Below are positions 43,334 to 54,823 of a stretch of DNA of 64,000 nucleotides, piece after piece. This stretch comes from Kudoa neothunni (taxonomy: Eukaryota; Cnidaria). Location: positions 5,890,001 through 5,954,000 of the forward strand of contig OZ199839.1 of the NCBI GenBank assembly GCA_964304625.1, read 5' to 3'. The position numbers were made by a program, and so were the translations under genes. Position 1 is the stretch's first letter. The number at the start of each line of letters is the position of its first letter. Under the pieces are notes generated by a model, which was given only the letters and a program-made list of their open reading frames with translations, was not told the origin of the DNA and ran no database searches.

Positions 43334-45464
43334 ATGGACTCCACTTTTTTATTGTTTGTTTTAGTTTAAAAATCTTATTTGTTCAATTTTTTGGTAAAAA
43401 TAATTCTATCGAGTGAATAAGGAAAAAGCCTAAGAATGTTGCAAAAACGATGTCTTTCGATATTATTCAAAAGTTCTAACTGTGTTTTTTCTATGGATAT
43501 TTTGGAAAAGGTTAGTTTTCATACTTGTAACAATATATATTTATTCCAATGAACCATAATAAACTATTCGAAAAGGAAAATTATTTATTTAGCCTTACAA
43601 GTAGCTCAATATACAATGCGTAATGTAATCGTTAATTATTTATTTAAATTGATTAGTTTTATTAACTTTTAGTTTTCATATCGCATAAAACAATTTTTTA
43701 TTCTCTATCGATTCATAAAGAACGACATGCATTACTTTCCCTTTTATTAGTCGAAAATTGTGTACTCTTCACATAGAAATAGGGTAGGAATGTACTCGTC
43801 ATTCTCATTTCATAAAATAGTCCTAAATAAAGGTTAGTACCGCCCAAAAAATATGAGGAAAATTCTTCATTTGAATTATACATAAACGGTTAATTATTAA
43901 GGGTTATGCCTCGATTGTGAATAAGCAAAATTACATGTTGATACGGTAACTCTGGAATATGATTGTATTTCTAGGGTTATTTCGGTAGTTTTTTTTTAAT
44001 TGGAAAATAATTCAACTACCTATGTTAGTCTATCCTCTTATAAATAATAAGAATATATATTACGATGAAAAACACAAAATGATAATAAATATTGATTATT
44101 TCATAAAACGATATCACATGTGTTATGAACGTCCTCCACAATAAGAAACTGTTCAAAACGATGAATATTCACCATAAATCGGACAATCAATATGAGTCAA
44201 TAATCATAGGAGCTACGGCTATATTCAGACAAAATTGACATGCTTATATCAACATCGTGTATGCGGGTGAGCATCACTTGCGTCGTATTTAATTAACTTT
44301 CTTAGTAACTGGTATTTTATTTTATTACGAATTTTTTAATTAATAATAATAATACTTTCAGCATAGTTTTAGAGAAAATAATCAAATAAACTTCAATAAT
44401 TACCTCTAATAATGTAGCATTTCGACATTAAAAATTCATAATACCAAAAATAATTATATATCTTTAATTCGGATAAAATTTAAATGAAAAAATTCTATGA
44501 GGATGGAGAAATTTCCAATATTCTACATGCATGAACAACAACCGTTTCCAAAGACTTATTCTCAATTTGTTTTCATTATAATACTATTCAAAAATGAAAT
44601 AAACATTTAAATGCACGAATTAAAATCACATTCATATTCCTTCATAGTGAAATATAGAAATCAATGTTTAACATGGGGATTATGCTGTTGACTTCATCGC
44701 CATACACGGGATTAGAAGAAAACATTATTTTTATAATTGTTTAAAAATGTTGATACGCTTCAGATGAGAAGAGCATATAAGATTTTACAGAACTACTTTT
44801 GACGAAAAAGTCTTAAAATTACTAAAAATGAGGGAGTCACACGTCCCAACATGGCCGATCGGATTACCACAATAATAATTGATCATAATATCCAGGCAGG
44901 TATAGTTTGGACTATATTTAATTATTGTTTGCACATGAGAGGTGGTGATGGGCATAAAATAATTAAATCAAGCAGATTCTATAAAATTAACGTTATAAAT
45001 CAACTATAAAAAGGAATAGCCGGGATTAAGAATGGGAACAAGGCAAGAGTAGTTTCCGGATTGGATTAAAAACTTCAATGTCAATAGCCAGTGCCTTAAA
45101 ATATAGTGCTAAAATAATTTAATAATTTATTTTAAAATGTAGATTATATATTTTTTGAAATAATTGGTTGATTCAGTTGTGTCTATGTTTACATTTGGTT
45201 GTAACCCTCTTATTTTTATGATTTCAATATTAATCATTCTTCATTGTTGTTAGTATAAAAATTAAAATTAATTCGTGACGTTATAAGGTAAATTAAGATA
45301 ATTTAATATTATTGTATTTAAATATGACTAGTTTGTGGGTATTTTTACATATAAATTTAATTTTAAATGGTGATATGCTTGAGCGTGAGTCAACTTTAAA
45401 TTCTGAAGACACTTTTCCTTCGTACAAGTTATGAGTCAGCTTAATTTGTATAATTTTTTTTGTT
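43334..45464. other. Gene-poor region, decayed repeats likely
   Basis: No gene recognised. A less AT-rich stretch at 44820-45080 has a short open phrase but no recognised family. The rest is AT-rich. Confidence 0.4.
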
Positions 45465-46906
45465 AAAACGCAGAATAGTGACCGAATTTTCAGATTATTG
45501 TTTTTAAATAGTTCATATATTAGTCGTATATATTTTAACCCAGATTAGCGTTATATTTATTCTATAATTATCGCCAGGAATGACCTATTTCGAATTTAAC
45601 ATATTATTTTTGATATTATGGTTATCCATTAGTTACAATTTAACGCGTAGTTCTTGCATTAAGTAGAAATTCATTCTTCTTATTGACAATGATATAACAA
45701 TCGGCAGTCGCTAAGAGTGAAATATGACAATCCGACAAAATTTGAGTTGTCCGAATTAAATTCTACAACGCATGCAACATACTTTACTTCACCCAACTTA
45801 ATTGTTGGTATAGCCTGTCGAAATAATTGTGGGGAAATAGGAGTTCTCTGCGTTAGTACATTACTACAAATACTATTGTGATAACGCAACACTGATCAAT
45901 ACGCATATTAAAATATTCAACGGGTTCGGTTTTGTACGTTGTCTCTGATTTGGATTACGGTCAATACTCTGAATTTTTAATTTTTTTATATTGTTGACTT
46001 TCAGAGAGTAGAATAGAACTAGAAAGAATTAAACATAGTCAAAAACGAGTCTGACCTGAATAGTGTAGTCAGTAATAATAATCTTTTTCGTTTTAAATTA
46101 TGAAATTTTTGTAATACGAATTTATTATTCAGTAGAAATATGTGTAATGTAGTAATTTGCGACGGCTAATGTAATCTGCGTTACTAATTAATATACGAAT
46201 TCCAATAATACACAAGCGCGCAAGGTTGTCGAAATTAGAACATTTATTATTGCGTAGAAATCAACGATTTATTATATTCGTAATGTGAGAAAATTATTTT
46301 TATTAATTTACTTTGAAATTCTTATCTAAAATTTGATATATATATTTATGTATAAATAATTGATTTTCTTTGAATTAGCTTCTTTTTATATTATGATTAA
46401 CTTGAACTTCTTGCCATGTATACTTAACGAATGATGTAATTATTTAATCACACTATTATTTGGAATAAATGGCTTTTTTTTATTTTCTGATGATTTACTC
46501 CTGTGTTTTAATATTAATAATGCACATTAGATTCGTACTTGTGATATTAATTTTTCTTCATTTTATCTTGTGCATATTAAGAACATTAATAAACAATATT
46601 ATTTTATTATCCACAATTTCTTAGAATATAGATCAAATTTATCTTAAAGCAAAAAATAAGCAAAACTTGTTTATAAATCTATAGCTTCGATCGGATTGAC
46701 AGCAGAAAAACTTACATAGAACTAGCGGGAATTGCCCTGCGTTGCTTGGGGAAGATTTCGCGTAGATACGTTTTTTAGTAACATTTGAAAAATATATTGA
46801 AATTTCGAATTAACTCCTAGAAATAATATAATTAAAAAGTTTTAAGCAATATACTTTGACGATTTGGATTATGGAATATAAATTATGGTCATTTCTTTGA
46901 AGGTGT
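45465..46906. repeat. Dispersed repeat, copy 2
   Basis: Second copy of the repeat at 28075-29168. Similarity covers 45465-46340, then about 380 bp absent from copy 1, then 46727-46906, where the GC-rich word GCGGGAATTGCCCTGCGTTGC pairs with copy 1. Small indels and substitutions throughout indicate an old pair. A minus-strand frame of about 70 codons (45680-45892) is partly shared with copy 1. Confidence 0.65.
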
Positions 46907-48029
46907 GTTCCAATCCCCCGGGGTTCGTTCAAAATTCTGCGGTTCGGCACCAATGCTAAATACGTTAGGTTGATCGTTGAATTTTTTTCATTCTCGAATT
47001 ATTAAAATCCAGTTAAAGTGTTATATAAAGTGTCATCTAAAACGTTCTTTTTTGGCCCGGGGGATTTTTAAAAGTCGAATTCTGCCTCGGCTCAATAACT
47101 GTATGCATCACTAACTTTTTAAGAGAAAAAAATAGAAAATGTAATAGAGATAGAAGAAAACGTATGAAAATTAATTTATATTGTTAAAAGTAGCATCGCT
47201 TGGCTCAGCAAGAGTCTAACGCACTTTTTCCCATAAACAGTCACAAAACGCGTAAAATTCAACGTAATCAATTTAAATAATTGAGCAAAATAAAAGTACA
47301 AACATCTGCATCGAATGTAATCACGGAAAGTTGAACTTAGCGAACGATTTCAGTGAAATCTACGGACGCAGTATTTCCATTATAATGCTTCAATCAATAT
47401 GATTTTAACGTTCTCTACAAAATAGTTGTTCATTAAACATATATAAATTATTTATCATATCCAAAACGATCCATAGAACCTTCAAAATGTGTTTCTCAAG
47501 TCAAATACTATAAAACTCCACAAATAAGGAGTGTATTTGAACAAAACCACATATATACACGCCAACATTATATAAAAAGTCAGACGTTATCGCTTAATTA
47601 TAATTTGATAGAGCATATAAAGGGGAGATTTGACTTCAACTGTCCATCAGCAGGTCATAAGCAGGTGCTAATCTTATTGTTGAACTCAATTAATCTGATA
47701 AACAAACTTTGAACAGACAAAATCACCATTTTCTAAACACTTCAAGGAGCGTTTGTTCGCGAAAAAACGATTAAAAGTTTTTTTTAAAACATTATGATTT
47801 TTAAAAAATTTCATATATGTCCCTCTATAAGAAATAAATTTTGACGCACATGTGTACTTGCTGACACACTCACATACACTTCAGCTTTATACATGATACA
47901 GGCAATGTATGAATATGCAAATTTAAAAAGATATTCGTCTATAAATGGTTAATAATCAAAAATGAAGCGCAAAAAGATATCAAATTTAATTTTCAGAAAA
48001 ATCATAAACGAAACATAACTGTAACCATT
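46907..48029. other. Intergenic; possible hAT end near 46915
   Basis: A C/G-rich word at 46918-46955 (CAATCCCCCGGGGTTCG) may be the end of a hAT-like element, but no partner was found. The remaining kilobase shows no gene. Confidence 0.35.
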
Positions 48030-49834
48030 ATTTGTTACAACAGGGACGACTCGAATGGCATTTTGAATTGCATTGTAAATATTTCTTGAGGCAAAGGCAT
48101 TTGTTATTTTAGCACTTACTTTTACACATACACCTTAAAAATCCTTGACCACTTCCTGTTGAATGAGAAGTAGCAGCAGAGTGTAGAGGTATTTCGTGGT
48201 CAGGGACATCAACAATTTTTATAAATCGCTTTTGGCAAATGCTAAATTGGAATCTTGCATATAGCTGCTTTAACCTTACTTTATTAGTTTCAAGTCGGTA
48301 AAAACCATCTTCCGTAAGTTCCATTACCGCCGCTAACAGATTTCGGGGGTCACCATGCCCCTTGTCCACATCAGGAATAGTAATGCGCACAGTATCGCCA
48401 AAAGATGCAGGAGAAAAATTTTTGTCCGAAGTTATTTTCGTTTTTTTTGCTCGAATCTCTAGGCTCAACATAGACAGCTTCTTATGTTTTTCCGCATTTT
48501 CAATATTAAAACAAATAGTGTAGCAGATATCAACACCATAACCTTCAATTGCTTCATCACTGTCGTCTTTTAGATTTTTCCCACAGATTATATGGACGAT
48601 TCGGCCACACTTTATGCAATTATGTGCATCAGTACTTGCTTTTAAGCATACACAACATATGAAAGAATTTTCAGATTCTTGAGTACACATCTCTTCATTG
48701 TAGCATTGTTTTCCCATTTCATATTCAGAAATCTCAACAGTGTTCTGTGGAATAATGTTCATTCCTTCAGTCACATGGTTCACATATTCTAGCTCTACTG
48801 TGTGCATTTTTTCCAATATTATTTCTAATTCTTCTTCAGTGTGTATACCGACTAAAACGTATTGAGGTATGAAAGACGTAGTGAGACCAACTTTAATTTT
48901 GCAGCCAAAGAGAGCTTCGTAAGGTGTTCTTTGAATCCCAGAATTGAAAGCTCTATTTGTTGGTTTTTTCGTCTTGTATCTAAGTAGACAACATGTTTTC
49001 GATATCTTGGTTAGCTCGCTCAACACTACTTCGACTTTGAGAATGTCGCGGCTTTACATGAACAATCATTAAAGTCGGCCAGTATTTCTTCAGGTTTGTG
49101 ATCACCTTATTTGCAAATTCTCGTCCGTTATCTGACTGCAATATCGATGGAGCTCCCAGTAATGTGAATATGTCTATTAAATTGAACGCTACTTCTTCAG
49201 CTGTTTTTGATTTAATTACGCGTAAAACAAAAAACTTAGGAAGATGATCTTGATATACCATTATAAATTTATACTCTTGATCAGGAAGGGATTGGAAATC
49301 AATTAGATCCACCTGGCAGCGGGAATTGAGATCTGAAAATACCATCGGCTTCATTGCAATGCCTTTTTTCATGCATTTTTGTTTCTTATGGCATGCCTCG
49401 CAAAGTTGAGTGTACAATTCAACATCAACACGGGTAATGTTTTTAGATTTTGGTCGAAGCTCCTTTAACATTCTGTCTCGTCCTCCATGTCCAATGGCTA
49501 CGTAAGCTTCATGAATAACATCAAATAATTCAGAATCACTGACGTAAAACTGAATACAATGGACCTCTTCTTTGACACGATAGAACAACTTGCTTTTTTC
49601 TCTAAAGTCACCACATCATAGCGTTTCAGAAATCAATAATCCCGTGGTCCTTTCTTTGTAGTTAGCTTTGCTCTTATCGCATCATTCACTGTTCGTTTAT
49701 AACTGGCGTCGGTAAGAAAGACAATTTTTAGCCTAAGTAGTTCGCATTTTTGATAGCTCTGGAAGGAAAAGGTCTCTCATTTCAATCAAATGAGATTCTT
49801 TTTCAAACACTACATTTGAATTTTCTCCGTTCAT
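48030..49834 (-). mobile_element. KRBA2/SCAND3-type integrase element, fossil
   Basis: Minus-strand fossil of an integrase-bearing element of the Ginger/Ty3-derived kind that also gave the animal genes KRBA2 and SCAND3. Parts in order: a short N-terminal region; an H2C2 zinc-binding part (HGGRDRMLKELRPKS, then CEACHKKQKCMKKG); the integrase core with CQVDLIDFQSLPDQEYKFIM, QSDNGREFANKVI and HSQSRSSVERANQDIENML, carrying the D-D-E residues; a cysteine-rich zinc finger (CCVCLKAS...CIKCG); and a C-terminal GDTVRITIPDVDKG domain with a cysteine-rich tail. It looks broken, with roughly two to four breaks. No long terminal repeats were seen. The fairly well kept coding text suggests moderate age. 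Confidence 0.75.
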
Positions 49835-49949
49835 GTTTATAAACACGCAGCAATGAGGACAACCTTACATAGCGTCACCAAAACCCAAGGACTATTATCA
49901 CGTGAAAACGACCACCCGAACATCATTTTTGGAGGGAATTAATCTTTTA

Positions 49950-50052
49950 TACATTGCCTGAAATAGAACTAGTCAGTATACACATTGCCTAGGCATTCTA
50001 TATATTGCCTGAATCTCATACATTGCCGGTAATATATATATATATATATATA
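49950..50052. repeat. Cluster of CATTGCCT words plus (TA)n
   Basis: The word ATTGCC occurs at least four times within about 90 bp (for example ATACATTGCCTGAA, ACACATTGCCTAGG, ATATTGCCTGAA, ATACATTGCCGG) and once more near 50252 (AAGCATTGCCTATT). It is followed by a (TA)n tract at 50034-50052. It may be the decayed end of a transposon or a degenerate short tandem repeat. Function is unknown. Confidence 0.5.
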
Positions 50053-51392
50053 GTAGATAGTATGTATAAATATGATTAACAAATTAATTTAATGTGTATT
50101 ATTATTTTTTGTTCATAATTGTATATTATAGTGTTTTAATTTAATAAAAAAATAATTTATTTTAATATGGTTTATAATTCACATGTTTATCAATATAAAA
50201 TCAGATATGAAAACTCATCTCATAAAAGGAAAACTTATGCCTAACTGTTCAAGCATTGCCTATTAATCAAAAAATTAACGATACATTATAAAATATGACG
50301 TATATGTGTTGGAATAAAAATTTAATTTTAATTTTAATAATTAATTATGAATAATATATAGTATATGAGCTTATCGATCGATATCATTATTAAAATATTG
50401 AACTGTATTCAAAATTTATGTTAATGAAATATATTATTATATAAATCATTAACCTTATCATTGTAAGTGGAACATGTGTATTTTTCTAAATGGTGTAATT
50501 TGTGTGACATGCAAAGTACATTAACAAATAGATAAATTATCACCATGTGGCTAAAAAGACATTATTATAATTTGACATTTTATTAACTAATAAATTATTA
50601 TGATTATTTTGCTTTGATGTTAAAAAATATCTAATCCGTTATAAATTTAATGAATATTAAATCTAACTTTGTCGTCGTTTTTATTATTTTGGTGCACACA
50701 TCAAATGATATATACTTTCTTCTACATTAATCTATATAAACTCAAAAAAGTAATTTACGCTTCTAAATAATACCTCCATATAATTAATATTTTTTGAAAA
50801 CTTTTCGTTTAGTGTATTGTTTTATAATTAGGAGTTTAACTGATTTCAGAAGTTTTCTTCCTTTACCTGCTCATTCATTACATACATTAAATATGATATG
50901 GCTACTTCGAGAAAGAATCAATAGCTTTGTGAAATATCCAAGCTAGACATCTCAGGTTAGATCGTTTTGTTGAATGACAGCCATTTATTTAAAATTTTCA
51001 ACTTATTGTTTGTCGAATGCATAAAAAATATCCAGCGTATCTTTCGTGAATAATACAATTATATAAGCCATTAATTATACATGTTTAATATTTTGGATAT
51101 TATTTTTTATTAATATGACAGTAATAGTTTTAAGTTATGTCGGACAAAATAATTTTTTATGATTAATATCTTAAAGAAGTTTATTTTTAATTATTGCTAG
51201 TAGTAACACATTTAATCAAAAGCAACTATATATAGTTTGAGAAATTAATGTCATATCGAAGGAAATAAACAAAATATCGCTTCTAAATCTCAATAATTTT
51301 GCAACTCAACAAAAAATTAAACTTTAATGAATATTACCCCAATGTTGAATTATATTTAAAGCTCCAAATTTTATTCCTATAATATAATAACA

Positions 51393-52652
51393 CAGTAAGG
51401 TCTCGATATTACGAGGTTCGATATAGGATAGTCGTCATTTTTTCCAGATTTCTGCAGCTAAAATTGTAACCATTTCAATGTATACAGGCTTCTACTCAAG
51501 CTCTTTACTCAAAAATACGAAATAACATTAAAAAATGCAATTTTTGTAAAATCCAAGGTCTTGCTATTGGGCAGTGGTTTTTTTCAAATTTAATCCGATT
51601 AATCCACTAATTTACATATTCGAACGTTCGGTATTGTGAAAGAAGAAAGAAATGTAGGTAAAAAAATGGAACTATTCAATATAATGATTCAATTATCCCA
51701 ACTTGAAATGCCAAAAACTTACTCTATAGCGGCGTAGAATATCATGAATTATGTTATTGTGAATTTTGTTCAAATTAAAATTAATTACCCTTCTCTGAAT
51801 AGAATTTTATATATTACATCTGATATAATGAATTCTAATGATGTTCTCTCTGTAAAGGAATTACAAATAAAAAATACATCCAACTTCAAATTGCGTTATA
51901 TGGCCGGATTGTGTCAGAACACCAACAAACGCAAATATTCTAGAGTTTTTATAACAAAAAGAGGCAAAACTCTTTGTTGATGATCTTAAATCGTTGTTTT
52001 AGGTGGAACAGAAGGTTTCCTCAAAAATTTTAAGATTCGCTATTTTTTAAAAATTTACTCTTCCCGGATAAGGGGGATGGTTGATGATAATTTTGTTAAT
52101 GATTAAGTAGTCAAATTTTATAAGTTAAAGAATAGATATGAAAAATAAATCATATTAAATCTCGGTGAGACCGCGTTTTTCTAAGAACAATGTACTCATC
52201 GAACATGTGATATAAAGGAGTTGAATTACAAAGAAATGAAACAATAAAATAATCTATAATAGAATTATAGAGTGCTTAATTTATAGGGATAAAATTCCCA
52301 CATAATGTTATAGGTAAATTTAATGAGACATGGTGTTTTAAAAGAATTTACGAACGTTTTGTTAAATATAAACGATCAAAAAATTGGTAGGATGTCTCCC
52401 ACTATTTTCATGATATTTTAATAACTCATTTTCAAAAGTTCGCAAAAGATGATGAAATGTTTGTATATCATTAGATCGACGCCTTTCACACCTTGAATTT
52501 GATAATACAAGCATGATATATCATTTTTACGTTAATAAATAAAAATTTTCTTCTAGTGGCGTGTGAGCGAAACTTCGATATTGGGCAGTGAATTCTTATT
52601 GGGTAGTAAAAGCTCAGGTTCCGATTTAGTAAGCAATATCGATACCTTACTG
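51393..52652 (+). mobile_element. Tigger/pogo-like element inserted in duplication copy C
   Basis: The left end CAGTAAGGTCTCGATATTAC (51393) and inverted right end CAGTAAGGTATCGATATTGC (read from 52652) enclose about 1.26 kb. Copy A has the uninterrupted sequence AATATGATAATAAATG at this point, so the insertion happened after the duplication, or copy A derives from a chromosome without it. Internal text is a degraded transposase without a clear DDE core. It is close to the copy starting at 63455. Confidence 0.75.
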
Positions 52653-53002
52653 TAAATGTTTTTTTGATTCAGCTACATGTTATTCTTCACTCAGGAAATT
52701 TCGAAATGTAAGTTATGACAGATTAATATAAAAGTAAATATTAAGAATTAAGAACGATTAAACAAATTTTCGTGCAACTTTATTTTTGCTTCTTTAATTT
52801 AGTCCAACATTATTTACGCATATGCTCTATTGACCCAGTATCATTGGAAGTATTGTTATGGTCAATACTATTTAAAAATATTTTGGTTAATTAATTCGAC
52901 CAAGGCCGTTCATTTAGAGCAAGTATCCTGACTAATGAATATATTTTTTATAAATAATAAAATATTTGGTTTATATATTTTTATATACTACACATCACGC
53001 AT

Positions 53003-53010
53003 TATAAATA
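53003..53010 (+). promoter_or_regulatory. Candidate TATA box of Kunitz gene C
   Basis: TATAAATA lies 200 bp before the start codon, in the same conserved upstream segment as copies A and B. Tentative. Confidence 0.35.
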
Positions 53011-53202
53011 GATGATAAATGCAACCAATGACTTATTTCAATGTTACAAATAGTGTTATGCTATTTAAATATTGTAGTTCACCAAATCAATCGCATTACG
53101 GAAATTATATGAATCAAGGTTATATCCAAACTTGAATGTATTTGGAGGATTACAATTCGTAATAAATACTTATCGAAAGATTTATTATTAATAGTAAACA
53201 TT

Positions 53203-54575
53203 ATGTTGATATTTTCAATATGTTCCTTATTCTTAGCAACCATTGCAACTGGTACCAGTTTATTCGCAGAAAATAACTATATTCCTCATTTAAGAGAGAG
53301 CTTTGTCCAGTTACGATAAAGATGAAGGTCAAGCCCCAGTTTGGATGAATGATACAGCAAAAGCTAGGGCTGTAGTAGAGAGATGGTACGTTGATTTAAC
53401 TGACGCTACCTGCAAGCCCTTTAACTATCGTGGATCCCTCGGAAATTTTAACAACTTTGTCTCAAAAGCTGCATGCATTAATCATCGTACAGATAAAATT
53501 CTCTAACATTTTCTAATAACAATATAGTTCGATTCACACCAGAGGAAAAGGCTAATGCGTGTGATAAGGGAAAAGTTGAAGGCGTGTGTAAGCTGTCAGG
53601 CGTTAAAGCATTAACAAGGTGGTACTTCGACAAGGGCACTGTAGATTCGAAAACATTTGCTTGTCACGAATTTAAATATACCGGTTGTGGTGGAAACGCA
53701 AACAACTTCGAAAGTGAAACGGAGTGCAAACAAGTTTGTCAAAGTAATTACCTTTTTAAATTTTGCAATGGATGGGAATTTAATATGAAAACTCAATGAA
53801 TTAATATTTTTTAATAGACAACGTAAATGGTCCTACGGTTAGTGACATCACTTCTAAAGAACTGACACCTGTTCCAAACGAATTCGACTGCACTTTCAGG
53901 GCTGAAGTAAAAACTCAATCTCCACAAATGGGGATTGTTCCCCATAAAGATGGTAACAGATGCGTTTATGCAGCTGTAGGAGCTTCAGCTAAGAGAGGAT
54001 TTTTCAAAGATTTGCCAACATGCGTAAAAAATTGTGTTAGTAATATATTTATGGTTGCAACTTCATTATTAACCATCCATAGAAAAGCTAGCACCAGCGT
54101 GTGCTGCTGTGGGTCCCCATCAGATTGAAACCACGGATCAGATTACCACTACAACCAGTGTGAATACATATTACTATTTCAAAAAATCGGAATTGATATG
54201 CATGCCATTCATGTCCAAAGCCCCAGACACAAATACTAAAATTGATAATGGTGATTTGAATATATTCAGCTCTGCTGAGTTATGCGCAAGCTATTGTCCT
54301 GCAAGTATTAAAAATCTATAATTATATATTTATGAATTTATTTAGCTGGTCATATTGGTCAATTAAAAGCCGTTGAAGCTTGCACTCTTCCAAAAAAAGG
54401 GGAATCAATTGCAACTGATAAATACAAGATAACACGATTCTACTATAATCCCTCAGCAACAGATCAAACTAATAAATGCGAGCAATTTGATTTTAATGGA
54501 AAGGATATGAATTTGAATAACTTTGAGTCTTCTGATATTTGCAAGGCAATTTGTCACACACCTTTGTCAACATAA
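53203..54575 (+). CDS. Secreted five-domain Kunitz-type protein, copy C
   Basis: Exons 53203-53251, 53295-53486, 53528-53743, 53818-54039, 54083-54304 and 54346-54575 have exactly the exon lengths of copy A (49, 192, 216, 222, 222, 230 nt), giving 376 residues. The signal peptide reads MLIFSICSLFLATIAT. Domain 2 has six Cys and P1 = Lys (VCKLSGVKALTRWYF), the residue typical of trypsin-like protease inhibitors, whereas copy A has Gly and copy B Glu. Domain 4 differs sharply from A over a dozen residues (ETTDQITTTTSVN against ESTVEIKNKDSVK), although the surrounding exon, intron 4 and domain 5 are nearly identical. All introns are in phase 1. This is the best candidate in the family for a classical protease inhibitor. 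Confidence 0.9.
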
Positions 54576-54823
54576 TAGTCGTTGACTTATTTTTCTTATC
54601 TCATATGACAACAAATAATGTTTCCAGTAGTATTAGAACCAGTTTTTATTTTTAGAATAATTATTCCTTATTTATTTCTCTTAATTTACACATGATTATA
54701 ATTTTTTAATGTGAAATGATCATTTAAATATGTACGAAATAACTAACTTAGATTATAGTTTGATTTTAAAAAATTGAAATTTTAAAATAGAATAATTATT
54801 TACAAAAATTCGACCATATAAAG

